Assembly: GCA_900541985.1 (NCBI GenBank)
Contig: UQLX01000004.1
Coordinates: forward strand, 1 to 64,000
Direction of reading: 5' to 3'
DNA length: 64,000 nucleotides
Origin: an uncultured Blautia sp.
GTDB taxonomy: Bacteria > Bacillota > Clostridia > Lachnospirales > Lachnospiraceae
Shown here: piece by piece, positions 55,261 through 64,000 of the stretch
How positions within the stretch are numbered: the first letter of the stretch is position 1
Layout: each line of letters opens with the position of its first letter
Translations under genes and position numbers: made by a program
The notes under the pieces: generated by a model
Databases searched by the model: none
Seen by the model: only the letters and a program-made list of their open reading frames with translations
What the model was told of the DNA's origin: nothing

Positions 55261-56800
55261 TCAGCAAAGAAGACCCAGCCCGGTTCCCTCTACCTTTGTC
55301 ACCCGGTCACTTCGGATAAACGGTTCAAAAAGATGGCTCATAAACTTTTCAGTCATTCCGATCCCGGTATCCTGAATGGTAAAACGATATCTGACATGAT
55401 GTTTTTCTCTTGGCTCAAGTTCTTCCGTACGAAACAGAACTGTTCCGCCTTCCATCGTAAACTTAAGGGCATTGCTCAGAAGATTAATCAGGATCTGTTT
55501 GATCCTCAGCGCATCTCCATAAAATCTTGCGTGTTCAAAATCATCTGTCTCTATCTGAAAATGCAGCCCTGCATTATCTGCCGGTGAAGTCATGATAGAA
55601 GAAATATGATCCACAAGTTCTTCGATCCGGATCATCTGATGGTTCAGGTGAATCTTTGACTGCTCGATCTGACTCATATCCAGAATATCATTGATCAGAC
55701 TGAGCAGATGCTGGGAAGAAACTGAAATTTTATGAAGATAATCTTCAATCTTATCTCTGTTGTCCAGATTTGCAAGAGCCAGTGTTGTCATTCCCACAAT
55801 GGCATTCATCGGAGTACGGATGTCATGGCTCATAGAAGAAAGGACTGTCTTTCTCCTTCAGCCGCTCCATCATCCGGGAAGGCTCAAACATCTCCGCCAC
55901 ATATTCCTTTTGGCTCTGGATCACAGTCTTTTCGATCACTTTTCGCCTTCTGTCTGAATTCTGTCCTTTATTTTCACTGATGTTGGATGGTCTTTTCTGT
56001 AATATCCGTAATCGTAAGGATACCTGTTGCATCTCCGGTATCCGGTGTCTCTACAAGAGTTACCTTAAACTGTACATACTTCCCAGCCTTCTGATTGGGA
56101 AGCTGTATAAAACAGGGCATCACTATTTCTTTGATTCCTTCATCAAACGCTCTCTGAGAAGGTTCGTTCAGATATTTGGAATAAAATTCCCTTCTCTCCT
56201 CCTCGTCTACGATCAGGGTTCCGATCCCGATAAAAAATTCCTCCCTGACATCTCCAAACATTTCAAGGAGTCCGGAATCTGTATGATCTACAATCTCACA
56301 TATTTTATTCTTTGTGATATTACAGTGCCCCAGGATCAGAGCATCCGGTCCCGCCATCAGATAATGCTGGTGAATCTGTTCGATATACTGCTGCCGTAAC
56401 TGCTCCTGCATTTTTTTCTCTGCAGTAATATCATGGTAATCTGCATAAACCCGGGCATCACGGACAAACTTCACACAGGCAGGAGTCCCCTCCCAGTCCA
56501 TTTCACGGAATCTTGCAGAAAAAAAGCGGCCATTATCTTCATATGTTACTTCCTGATGAATATCAAAAGCATCTCTTTTTTTCAGCGTGCAGAATTCACA
56601 GGGTTCCGACTTTCCATGCAGGATCTGATAACATTTTTTCCCACTCTGCTTTCTTCCTGTAAAAACCCGTTTTTCAGTTCATTCGTATATAACAGATTGT
56701 AGTTTTCTTTGTTGATCACATAAATATCATCTACTGTCTTTTCTACAATGCTCTGAAACAGCCTTTTTTCCGGAGAAATTTTCTGCAGGTCATCCGCCAT
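55261..56800 (-). pseudogene. Degenerate PAS sensor histidine kinase
   Basis: Coding sequence read across three frames. It starts MADDLQKISPEKRLFQSIV (56800), with a PAS domain; a frameshift near 56665 is needed to reach CYQILHGKSEPCEFCTLKKR (typical PAS-associated Cys motif) and the second PAS-like region ending ILTITDITEKTIQ. A second shift near 55980 leads to YVAEMFEPSRMMERLKEKDS, and a third near 55850 to the HisKA box SSMSHDIRTPMNAIVGM and the ATPase N box (LLSNALKFTMEGG). The gene stops at GTGLGLLC (55261), lacking the rest of the HATPase domain. With three frameshifts and C-terminal loss it cannot make a functional kinase. Confidence 0.8.
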
Positions 56801-56809
56801 ACCTTTCCC

Positions 56810-57031
56810 TCAACTTTCTGTTTTAACCGTTTTATATTTACAGATCATCTGTACATGCTTTTCATAGGATTTCTCCATTCCCCCCTGTTCCCATGCCTGA
56901 CGCATTGTCTGATAGCTTGTATCTTTCAAAAACAGCAGGACAAATCTCTCAATCCGCTCCTCTTTTCTCAGCCGTTCTCTGATATCCTGATAATTTCCTG
57001 CAATCTCCCGATATAATTCTTCCAACGTCAT
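56810..57031 (-). pseudogene. Truncated Hpt (histidine phosphotransfer) domain protein
   Basis: Encodes 73 residues beginning MTLEELYREIAGNYQDIRERL...RIERFVLLFLKDTSYQTMRQAW, the usual N-terminal helices of stand-alone Hpt proteins. At the position where the phosphoacceptor segment (AHTLKGV) should come, the sequence changes to SYEKHVQMICKYKTVKTES and stops. The phosphorylatable His is therefore lost. GGAGG precedes the ATG. It lies between the two other broken signalling genes. Confidence 0.65.
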
Positions 57032-57045
57032 ATTCTGTTCCTCCG

Positions 57046-58973
57046 TTATTCTTCAAAGGATGGATCATAGGTGAAATGGTAGTTGGAGCGTTTGTATTAC
57101 ACTTCTTTTCATCATAAAAAACATAGCGTCCCTGTCCTTTGCGTTTTGCATCAAACAGGGCCAGATCTGCACAGTGATACAGGTCATTATAATTACGCCC
57201 CACATCTGCCGCTTTTGCGATTCCCATGCTCACTGAAATCTTAAATCCGTCATATTCTCCTGTCATGGCTGAAAAGATCCGGCTGACCGCCTGCTCAATA
57301 TTTCTGTCATAGCGCACAAACAGAAGGAATTCATCCCCGCCGATGCGGGCTGCAAGATCATCCGTTCTTATGTTGGATTTCAGACGTTCTGCAAGGTATT
57401 TCAGGACACGGTCTCCAAATACATGGCCGCGTTCATTATTCACTGCTTTAAAATAATCCAGATCAAATATGATCAGAGCATATTCATTTTCCGGATAGGT
57501 ATATAACGCATGAATGATTTCTTTTTTTGCATAGGCTGCATTCAGTAAATTAGTCAGAGGATCCATGGAGGCCAGCTTTTTCAGACGTTTCAGTTCTTTT
57601 TGCTCTTCCTGGATGTCCACGATCTTTCCTATGACCCCACTGTACTCCGTCTTATCCCCATTCGTCCACAACGCGCGGCTGATGATCCGGCTGAGCCTTG
57701 TTTTTCCATCAATCTCCAGTTCCACCTCATATTCTACTATCGGACTGTCAGGAGTCGTACAGCGGAGGATCTGATCCAGCTCGATCATTTTTTCTCTGCT
57801 GATGATCGACAATAATTCCTGATTATCTGACGGATTCGCAATAAAACGTGAAATCCCCAGTTTTTCTGCCCCCCAGTCCGAAATGGTGATCATGGAAGGA
57901 ACCACCGAATATTCAAACTGGATCTCCGATGCCATAGATGCAAAAAACTGAAATTTAATTCTTTCCTCTTCCAGCATGCTTAAGGTACGGTTGGAATTAG
58001 CCAGTTCTTTATGAGAGAGAAGCCTGTCCACAATGTTATGTATTTCTTTTTCGCTGACACGGTTCAGCGAATTGGTTGACAGTTCTTCCTGAATATGGTC
58101 TGCAATCTCACTGAGGCACTCCAGAAGCAGTGGATGAAATGCACCGCACTCCCCGTTCAGGATCATACTGAGTGCTTTTTCATGGGAAAAAGCTTTTTTG
58201 TAAACACGTTCGCTGATCAGGGCATCGTAAGCATCTGCCAGAGAAACAGCCTGAGCGGATATGGGAATCTCCTCTCCTTTCAGCCCGTCCGGATATCCAT
58301 TTCCGTCATAGCGCTCATGGTGCCATCGACAGATTTCATAAGCAATCTTGACCAGAGGCCCATCTCTGTGCAGCGGCAGATTTTCCAGCATATCCGCCCC
58401 TACTGCAGAATGAGTTTTCATGATCTCAAATTCTTCCTCTGTCAAACGTCCAGGCTTGTTTAAAATACTTTCTGAAATGGATATTTTTCCAATATCATGA
58501 AAAGCTGCCGCCTTACTGATCATGGATATTTTAGCCGCATCCAGATTGTATGCATCTGTTTTTTCTTTCAGACGTTTCAGAAGAAGCGTCTGTCATAGTC
58601 CCGATGTGCAGTACATGCATACCGCTTTCTCCATCACGGAATTCCACAATATGGCTCAGAATAGATATCATCAGTGTATTACTTTTTTCACTTTCATACA
58701 TCTGATCCGCAACCATGGATATCAGTCTTTTCTGCTTGGAATACAGCATAATCGTATTGATTACTCTCCGACAGACGATCACCTCATCAAATGGACGGCT
58801 GATGTAATCGGTAGCCCCCAGTTCATAAGCCCGTTCCACGACAGAGTGTGAATTTTCTGCTGAGATCATGATCACCGGAATCTCCTCAATCCAGTGATAT
58901 CTGCCAGGATTGCACGGTTCATTTCTGAATCATCTACGATCAGAATTTTATTAATCTTTCTTTTGTCATACAT
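57046..58973 (-). pseudogene. Degenerate receiver-HD-GYP-PAS-GGDEF signalling gene
   Basis: Originally a response regulator with c-di-GMP domains. The ATG at 58973 opens a receiver (INKILIVDDSEMNRAILADI), but about 60 residues, including the phosphoacceptor Asp region, are deleted, and the frame changes before IPVIMISAENSHSVVERAYELGATDY. A second frameshift near 58590 separates this from the HD-GYP domain (AFHDIGKI, WHHERYDGNGYPDGL). A PAS region and GGDEF domain (ARIGGDEFLLF) follow. A third frameshift, near 57105, replaces the natural end; the alternative frame reads YHFTYDPSFEE and stops at 57046, just before the Hpt ribosome site. The longest intact piece, 58523-56949, might still be translated as a 524-residue HD-GYP/GGDEF fragment. 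Confidence 0.75.
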
Positions 58974-59016
58974 ATTCTCTTTGCTTCCTCTCAAAAAGAA
59001 AACCTTAACATGCTGT

Positions 59017-59044
59017 TTTATACCGAGTTTAACATAAAGTCCAA
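59017..59044 (-). promoter_or_regulatory. Possible promoter of the decayed signalling operon
   Basis: TTGGAC and TATAAA with a 16-base spacer on the minus strand, about 45 bases before the receiver ATG at 58973. Confidence 0.45.
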
Positions 59045-59070
59045 CAAATGTATACTATAAGAATCTATTT

Positions 59071-59802
59071 TTACAGCAAAGAATCTGAATAACAATTCCC
59101 TTTTCCTGCCCTCACAAACCCATACAGGATGATGCCTTTTTCTCTGGCCAGACGGACAGCCGCCTCTGTTACTGCTGCTCTGGATACAACAACCCGAACC
59201 CCTGTCCGTATGATCTTTTCAAGATAATCTGCGGAAATTCTCCCACTGGTAAAGATTGCTCCGTTTTGGGGCGAAATATCCTGAAGCAGCATAGATCCCG
59301 CAACCTTATCCAGGGCATTATGTCTTCCAATATCTTCAAACCGGCACCGTATCTCTCCCTCTTTCCAGAACACACAGGAATGTGCGCAGCCAGTTTCCCG
59401 AAACAGTTCTCCCGGCTGCTCAAAAATCTGATCTGCCACAGAAAAAAGTTTTTCCGGATCTGAGACCACTTCATCCTGTACCGCACTTTTCTCCGTCTGA
59501 ATATTTTTCAGGAGCTCCTTTTCTGCGTTTCTCTGTTCCGGCGCTTTATTTATCTTTACCTGAATTTCCTGCTGCTCTTCCAAAACTGTAATATCTTTGA
59601 TCTGCTGTCTTCTCTGAATCAGACCACCTGTATAAAGGCGCCCTGTGATCAGCTCCTCCAGATCCTCCGGCGTACAGCTTACTCGAAATTCCTTATTTCC
59701 ATTAAGGTAAACCTGATAAACTGCTTCCAGGGCAACCTCATCCTCGCAGGAAACCGTTTTTCCGTTTTTAATTTTGCTGATGGAGATGCTTTCTTTTTTC
59801 AT
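59071..59802 (-). CDS. fdhD: Formate dehydrogenase accessory sulfurtransferase FdhD
   Basis: Transfers sulfur from a cysteine desulfurase to the molybdenum/tungsten bis-guanine dinucleotide cofactor of formate dehydrogenases. The 243-residue protein has FRETGCAHSCVF (residues 134-145, the family's TGxxH block, with Cys at 139 and 143), EDIGRHNALDKVAG, and TSGRISADYLEKIIRTGVRVVVSRAAVT. The middle, about residues 75-130, is charged and more variable than in Escherichia coli. AAAGGG precedes the ATG. It is transcribed away from the tRNA-Sec gene. Its presence implies a formate dehydrogenase, probably selenocysteine-containing, elsewhere in the genome. Confidence 0.93.
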   Translation of the reverse strand: MKKESISISKIKNGKTVSCEDEVALEAVYQVYLNGNKEFRVSCTPEDLEELITGRLYTGGLIQRRQQIKDITVLEEQQEIQVKINKAPEQRNAEKELLKNIQTEKSAVQDEVVSDPEKLFSVADQIFEQPGELFRETGCAHSCVFWKEGEIRCRFEDIGRHNALDKVAGSMLLQDISPQNGAIFTSGRISADYLEKIIRTGVRVVVSRAAVTEAAVRLAREKGIILYGFVRAGKGNCYSDSLL

Positions 59803-59837
59803 TTGTCTGCCCTTTCCGAATATATGCAGGAAATCTG

Positions 59838-59866
59838 TTGAAAAAACTTTTTTATCCTGTTATAAT
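59838..59866 (+). promoter_or_regulatory. Promoter of the tRNA-Sec gene
   Basis: TTGAAA (59838-59843) and a perfect TATAAT (59861-59866), 17-base spacer; the tRNA starts 20 bases further on. Confidence 0.8.
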
Positions 59867-59885
59867 ATCTGAATGTATGATTTAT

Positions 59886-59983
59886 GGATGTCGTTGGGTA
59901 ACTGGTGTGCCCCCTGGTCTTCAAAACCTGTGCTGGACGTTAAGAGCGCCCTGGGTGAGTTCGATTCTCACAGGCATCCGCCA
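59886..59983 (+). tRNA. selC: Selenocysteine tRNA (anticodon UCA)
   Basis: A 98-nt tRNA with an extended acceptor/T domain and a long variable arm. The acceptor stem begins GGATGTC and ends GGCATCC, followed by discriminator G and an encoded CCA. The anticodon arm is CTGGT/ACCTG-like around loop CTTCAAA, giving UCA to read UGA. The T-arm GTGAG-TTCGATT-CTCAC is perfect. It lies between fdhD and selA, on the opposite strand to both, with its own promoter. Confidence 0.96.
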
Positions 59984-59994
59984 AAAAAAACTGT

Positions 59995-61398
59995 TTACAA
60001 TGCTTCCCGCAGTTCTCCTGCAAACTCCTGTTTTTCCTCTGAGGAAATCGTCCTCATTTCCAGCATTACCTTATCATTGCTGATATGAGCGATCACAGGT
60101 ATCGGAAGCTTTCTGAGTCTGACTGCCAGTTCCTGAGCAGTCTCTTTTTTGGGGAATATCCCAACCGCATAGTCCGGCATCACTTCTCCGGGAAGAGATC
60201 CTCCTCCCACTGCAGACAGACTTTTTTCCACAGTAATCTCTCCGGCATAACCACAGGAATCCAGTTCCCAGGCAATCTCTTCTGCCTGCGTCAGAAGTTC
60301 TTCTTCTGTTCTCGCGATCATTCTCAGCACCGGGATATTTTCCCAGCAGGACTCCTCATTCAGGTATTCCCGAAAGGTTGCCTCCAGTGCCGCTGTGGTG
60401 AATTTGTCCAGGCGGAGTGCCCGCATCAGCGGATGATTTTCCATAGCCTGTATATATTTCTTCTTTCCTGCAATGATCCCTGCCTGAGGGCCTCCCAGAA
60501 GCTTGTCTCCGGAAAAACACACCACATCAGCGCCCTGTTTCAGCACTTCCTGCACGGTAGGCTCGTGTGCCAGTCCATATTTTTCCAGATCAACAAGAAC
60601 GCCGCTTCCCAGATCTACGATCACCGGAAGTTTCTTTTTTTCACCCAGATCCGCCAGTTCTTTTATGGAAACATCCTCGGTAAAGCCTACGATCTTATAA
60701 TTGCTGGTATGCACCTTAAGAAAGGCTGCCGTTTCCTCATTCACAGCCTGCTCATAATCAGAGATTCTTGTCCGGTTGGTGCAGCCTGTTTCTCTTAAAA
60801 CTGCGCCGCTCTGTTCCATGACCTCAGGGATACGAAAATGCCCTCCAATCTCGATCAGCTCGCCTCTGGAAACGATCACTTCTTTTTTTTCTGCCATGGC
60901 AGCCAGGATCAGAGCGACTGCCGAGGCATTGTTATTGACTGCCACCGCTGCTTCCGCTCCCGTTACCTGACAGACAACCTCTGCATAATGAGCCTGGCGT
61001 TTTCCCCTTTTCCCTTTTGAAAGGTCATACTCCAGATTGGAATAGCCTGTCATGGATTCCATCACTGCCAGCATCTGTTTTTTCCCAAGAGGCGCCCTTC
61101 CCAGATTCGTGTGAAGAAGAATCCCTGTGGCATTAAAAACCCTCTGAAAGGAAGGTTCGGAAGTTTCCTGCACTCTTTTTTTTATACGATCTGTCACATA
61201 AGAGGTAATTGCAGACGTTTCCCATTGTACAGACTCCTCTTTCGCCATAAGGATCTTATCCCGGAAGTCTTCCAGCTCCTTCCGTATGATTTCTGTAACT
61301 CTCTCTCTTCCATATTCGCTGCAGAGCTTCTCTGTTTCTTTCAGCGACAGGAGATGATCCACTCTTGGAATTTTTCTTAATATTTCATTTTGATTCAT
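59995..61398 (-). CDS. selA: L-seryl-tRNA(Sec) selenium transferase
   Basis: PLP enzyme converting Ser-tRNA(Sec) to Sec-tRNA(Sec) with selenophosphate. The 467-residue protein has the N-terminal domain (IPRVDHLLSLKETEKL), RVFNATGILLHTNLGRAPL, NNNASAVALILAAMAE, and the PLP lysine K299 in VVCFSGDKLLGGPQAG. It follows selD by 14 bases. No strong ribosome site precedes the ATG, which may be coupled to selD translation. It converges on tRNA-Sec, with only 11 bases between the ends. Confidence 0.96.
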   Translation of the reverse strand: MNQNEILRKIPRVDHLLSLKETEKLCSEYGRERVTEIIRKELEDFRDKILMAKEESVQWETSAITSYVTDRIKKRVQETSEPSFQRVFNATGILLHTNLGRAPLGKKQMLAVMESMTGYSNLEYDLSKGKRGKRQAHYAEVVCQVTGAEAAVAVNNNASAVALILAAMAEKKEVIVSRGELIEIGGHFRIPEVMEQSGAVLRETGCTNRTRISDYEQAVNEETAAFLKVHTSNYKIVGFTEDVSIKELADLGEKKKLPVIVDLGSGVLVDLEKYGLAHEPTVQEVLKQGADVVCFSGDKLLGGPQAGIIAGKKKYIQAMENHPLMRALRLDKFTTAALEATFREYLNEESCWENIPVLRMIARTEEELLTQAEEIAWELDSCGYAGEITVEKSLSAVGGGSLPGEVMPDYAVGIFPKKETAQELAVRLRKLPIPVIAHISNDKVMLEMRTISSEEKQEFAGELREAL

Positions 61399-61412
61399 AT
61401 ATTTTCGTTTTC

Positions 61413-62450
61413 TTATTTCAGAATCAGGAATTTCTCCTGTTTTTCAGTTACTTTTCCGATCATGGCAGAAGGCAGTTCAAGAGTATTCAGTCTTTTCAGA
61501 AGCTCAGGAGCCTCTTCCTCCGATACAGCGATAAGCAGTCCTCCTGATGTTTGGGGATCATAGATCAGATCCTCCTGCCAGGTTCCTGAAATCCGGCTTT
61601 CCACATCTTTTTCCAGATACTCTCTGTTCCGGTATGCGCCTGCCGGGATCAGTCCCATTTCTGTATAAGCCTGTACTCCCTTCAGAACCGGAAGACTTCC
61701 GGTATCCAGGATCAGGGTTTTTTCGCTTCCCTTTGCCATTTCCATGGCATGTCCCGCAATACCAAATCCTGTAATATCCGTACAGCTGTGAATGGAAAAT
61801 CCAGCCGCAATATCTCTTGCATAGCGGTTCAGATACGTCATATTTTTTACCGCAGCTTCGATCTCATCCTCTGAGGCAAGCTCTCCTTTGATTGCCGTGG
61901 AAAGGATGCCTGTTCCAAGTGGTTTGGTAAGGATCAGCACATCTCCGGCTTCTGCTCCATAATTCTTCCACATAAGCTTCGGATCTACAAATCCGCTGAC
62001 GCACAGACCGTACTTCGGTTCATTGTCAGATATCGTATGCCCTCCCGCAAGCACTGCTCCGGCTTCGATCACTTTATCCGCTCCGCCCTTCAGGATCTCT
62101 CCAAGGATCTCTATATCCAGGCAGTCCGGAAGTGCAGCCAGATTCAGCGCCACCTTCGGCTCTCCGCCCATGGCATATACATCACTGAGGGCATTTGCCG
62201 CAGCAATCTGTCCAAACAGATACGGGTCATCTACAACCGGGGTAAAAAAGTCAACCGTATGGATCATTGCCAGATCGTCATTAATTTTATAGACCGCAGC
62301 ATCATCTGAGGTCTCTGTTCCCACTAAAAGCATGGGATCACTGAATTTCGGCAGCTTACCCAAAACTTGGGCAAGGGTCTCAGGACCTTTTTTAGCCGCT
62401 CAGCCGGATGTACTTGACATCTGCGTTAAACGAATCTTGTAGTCACTCAT
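61413..62450 (-). CDS. selD: Selenophosphate synthetase, itself a selenoprotein (UGA = Sec17)
   Basis: Makes selenophosphate from selenide and ATP, the selenium donor for SelA. Most of the protein (from MGKLPKFSDPMLLVG) is in an ORF at 62363, but the frame continues upstream through a TGA at 62402-62400 to an ATG at 62450: MSDYKIRLTQMSSTSG-U-AAKKGPETL. The TGA sits at the family's catalytic Cys/Sec position, which is followed by the conserved Ala-Ala-Lys-type segment, so it is read as Sec17. The full protein is 345 residues, the usual length. Other blocks are SDDAAVYKINDD, GGHTISDNEPKYGL and LIYDPQTSGGLL. Its ATG overlaps the selB stop by four bases (ATGA). Confidence 0.93.
62355..62402 (-). 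promoter_or_regulatory. Probable bacterial SECIS element of selD
   Basis: Immediately after the UGA, 12 bases later, a small hairpin GGTC-CTGA-GACC (62387-62376) occurs at nearly the distance (11 bases) known for the minimal Escherichia coli fdhF SECIS. A second 9-bp hairpin, CTTGCCCAA/TTGGGTAAG (62375-62355), follows. SelB, encoded just upstream, would bind the apical loop. Which hairpin acts is not decidable from sequence. Confidence 0.55.
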
Positions 62451-64000
62451 GCTTTCACCTCCTTACACTCTGCAGAAGAGGATTCCTTCAGAATCCTTCC
62501 TTCCTCTGTTTTTCTTGTAAAACCATTTTTATCGAAATGCTCCAGAAGAGCCACCGCAACTTTCCGGGAGCACCCCAGATAATCTCTGTACTCTCCAAGG
62601 GCAATGATTTCTTTCTTCTGTGCCATTTCCCGGAAAGCCTCTTTTCCTCTTTCGTAGTAATCTCTGTGGATACAATACTGCTCGTCCAGACGGATCAGGC
62701 TCTTTTTATTGAGAAGAGAGGTGAATACCGGTTTGAATTTCTTCTGGCTTCTGTGCTCTTTCAGGTACAGCTCTGTGGCAAGAGGGGCAAATCCGGATTC
62801 CAGATAGTGAGCAAGAATCTCCTGTACCATGGCATCCTCATCTTCCTTCAGCACCACCTTAAAACGCTTTTTGCTGACACAGCCGTTTTCTTCCTTGATG
62901 ATCTTTTGTTTTTTGAGCACCTCCAGTATCTCGTCTGTGATCCTGGAATTTTCCAGCTTCATTCTGCTGCGCAGCTCCTCGATTCCCATTCCTTCTTTCA
63001 AAGGACAGGCTTTGTGAAAATCATCCAGGATACGCTCTGTTTTTCTGCGGTAGAAATCCATTTCGTCTCTGTGGATGTAGAGCCCCTCTTCCAGACAGAC
63101 CAGAATTCCTTTTTCTGCCAGCTTTGCCGCTGTATTCTTCAGTCCGGATCTGTCCAGGGAATTCCTTCCTGCCAGTTCCTCCAGAGGATAAAAGCAGCCT
63201 CTGTGCTCCAGAATCGAAGTTTCCAGCAATTCCTCACCGGTTCCCTTTTCTTTGATCCGGCAGGCCTCCAGGACTTTTTGATCCTTTCTTTTATGTTTGC
63301 GGGGGCAGGCATCCAAAATACAGCCCCCTCCAATGGTTTCCGCCGGAGAATAAAAGCGGATCACAAAACGGTCGCCTTTTTCCATTACCGTATACTCCTC
63401 CAGACGCAGCTGGGCATAACAGGTTTCTCCTGCTTTCAGTTCTTCCCGGTCAAGAAGGATTACCTTTCCCAAAAGCTCCTTTGTCCCATGATAGATGTGG
63501 ACTCTGCTTCCGTTTTTTACCACACGCTCTGTATGGCGCAGGACAGTCAGAGACACATCCGCCATCATAGAAGGATACATACTGTTTTTAAAAGCGATCA
63601 CATCGCCCCTTGAAATCTCCTCTTTTTTACGGTCAGGAAGATTCAGCGCCACGCGCTGTCCTGCATGAGCAGTCTCTACTCCCTGCTCATGTACCTGAAT
63701 ACTTCGGATCTTTACCGGAACGTTTTCCGGATAGAGGAACGCCTCCTGTTCTTTTTTTATTTTTCCGCCAAGAAGCGTACCGGTGACAACCGTTCCAAAC
63801 CCTTTCAGCGTAAATACCCGGTCTACCGGAAGCCGGAAAGCCCGGGTTTCTTTGTGATCCGGCAGTTTCTGATACATCTGATACAAAGTTTCTTTTAATT
63901 GATCCAGTCCCTGATTCCTGTATACGGATACAGGGATCACCGGAGCATTTTCCAGAAAAGTTCCTTCTGTCAGCTCCCGGATATCTTCTTCTACCAGTTC
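62447..64000 (-). CDS. selB: Selenocysteine-specific elongation factor SelB (5' end outside window)
   Basis: Brings Sec-tRNA(Sec) to UGA codons at a SECIS hairpin. The window contains the last 517 residues; the frame is open to the window edge, so the GTPase N-terminus lies beyond it. Visible are the end of the G domain (PVIPVSVYRNQGLDQLKETL), domain II (FRLPVDRVFTLKGFGTVVTGTLLGGKI), domain III with DRFVIRFYSPAETIGGGCILD, and the four winged-helix repeats at the C-terminus, the last with EYRDYLGCSRKVAVALLEHFDKNGFT, which binds the SECIS RNA. It ends by overlapping the selD start, so the order selB-selD-selA is one operon. Confidence 0.94.
   Translation of the reverse strand, partial: ELVEEDIRELTEGTFLENAPVIPVSVYRNQGLDQLKETLYQMYQKLPDHKETRAFRLPVDRVFTLKGFGTVVTGTLLGGKIKKEQEAFLYPENVPVKIRSIQVHEQGVETAHAGQRVALNLPDRKKEEISRGDVIAFKNSMYPSMMADVSLTVLRHTERVVKNGSRVHIYHGTKELLGKVILLDREELKAGETCYAQLRLEEYTVMEKGDRFVIRFYSPAETIGGGCILDACPRKHKRKDQKVLEACRIKEKGTGEELLETSILEHRGCFYPLEELAGRNSLDRSGLKNTAAKLAEKGILVCLEEGLYIHRDEMDFYRRKTERILDDFHKACPLKEGMGIEELRSRMKLENSRITDEILEVLKKQKIIKEENGCVSKKRFKVVLKEDEDAMVQEILAHYLESGFAPLATELYLKEHRSQKKFKPVFTSLLNKKSLIRLDEQYCIHRDYYERGKEAFREMAQKKEIIALGEYRDYLGCSRKVAVALLEHFDKNGFTRKTEEGRILKESSSAECKEVKA

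Noticed and set aside
62400..62402. Premature stop making selD a truncated gene or pseudogene
   Set aside because: The TGA is at the catalytic Cys/Sec position, the frame continues on both sides with conserved residues, and selABC-type genes are adjacent, so it is read as selenocysteine.

Overview
The window reads as a chromosomal segment of an anaerobic Gram-positive Clostridia, most likely Lachnospiraceae. This rests on gene content and order: dgt-dnaG-rpoD-trmK-nif3, pyrH-frr-uppS-cdsA-dxr-rseP, rnr-smpB, a pyrB-pyrI pair, a type A RNase P RNA, the GGGtGRT/NifU-like pair and a selenocysteine cluster. Genus-level assignment is not possible by eye. Most genes lie on the minus strand, with strong GGAGG ribosome sites.

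Layout. 0.1-9.5 kb: a PTS IIC-like permease; an operon pheA - DUF815 AAA ATPase - ppx/HD - ppk (phenylalanine synthesis plus polyphosphate turnover); a CmpB-family membrane protein; pyrBI. 9.5-17.1 kb: rnpB with its own promoter and terminator, a TGS/uridine-kinase-like protein, and the macromolecular synthesis operon dgt-dnaG-rpoD-trmK-nif3. 17.2-17.7 kb: two near-identical tRNA-Leu(AAG) units, each with its own promoter. 17.7-25.8 kb: an envelope/isoprenoid/ribosome-recycling operon, pyrH-frr-uppS-cdsA-dxr-rseP, followed by a phosphodiester-glycosidase protein and a SpoIID-like wall protein. 25.8-33.2 kb: a lipoprotein, smpB, rnr, secG, a large GT-C-like membrane protein and an enolase.

33.2-33.8 kb has no protein gene but holds a compact, well-delimited non-coding transcription unit: a near-consensus promoter, about 260 nt containing three diverged ~50-nt repeats around GACCACC, and a strong intrinsic terminator. 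I could not assign it to a known RNA family, and it is the best candidate here for something undescribed.

33.8-48.7 kb is an AT-richer cell-surface region: SGNH hydrolase, PdaA-like deacetylase, TagD-like cytidylyltransferase, UDP-galactopyranose mutase, four large glycosyltransferases (three of them multi-domain), two acyltransferase-3 proteins and a GNAT enzyme. It probably makes a decorated, galactofuranose-containing surface polymer. 48.7-50.5 kb carries the paired GGGtGRT and Fe-S-scaffold-like genes. 50.7-55.2 kb has TraX and an operon of formate/nitrite transporter, DNA topoisomerase III and a hexapeptide-repeat protein, ending in a broken lipoprotein gene.

55.2-59.0 kb is a decayed signalling operon (receiver-HD-GYP-PAS-GGDEF, Hpt, PAS histidine kinase) with at least five frameshifts, an internal deletion and truncations. 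59.1-64.0 kb is the selenium module: fdhD, tRNA-Sec (selC), selA, selD and selB (cut by the window edge). selD itself appears to be a selenoprotein, with an in-frame UGA at the catalytic position, so the conventional ORF misses its N-terminus. With the formate transporter and FdhD, this points to a selenium-dependent formate dehydrogenase encoded elsewhere.
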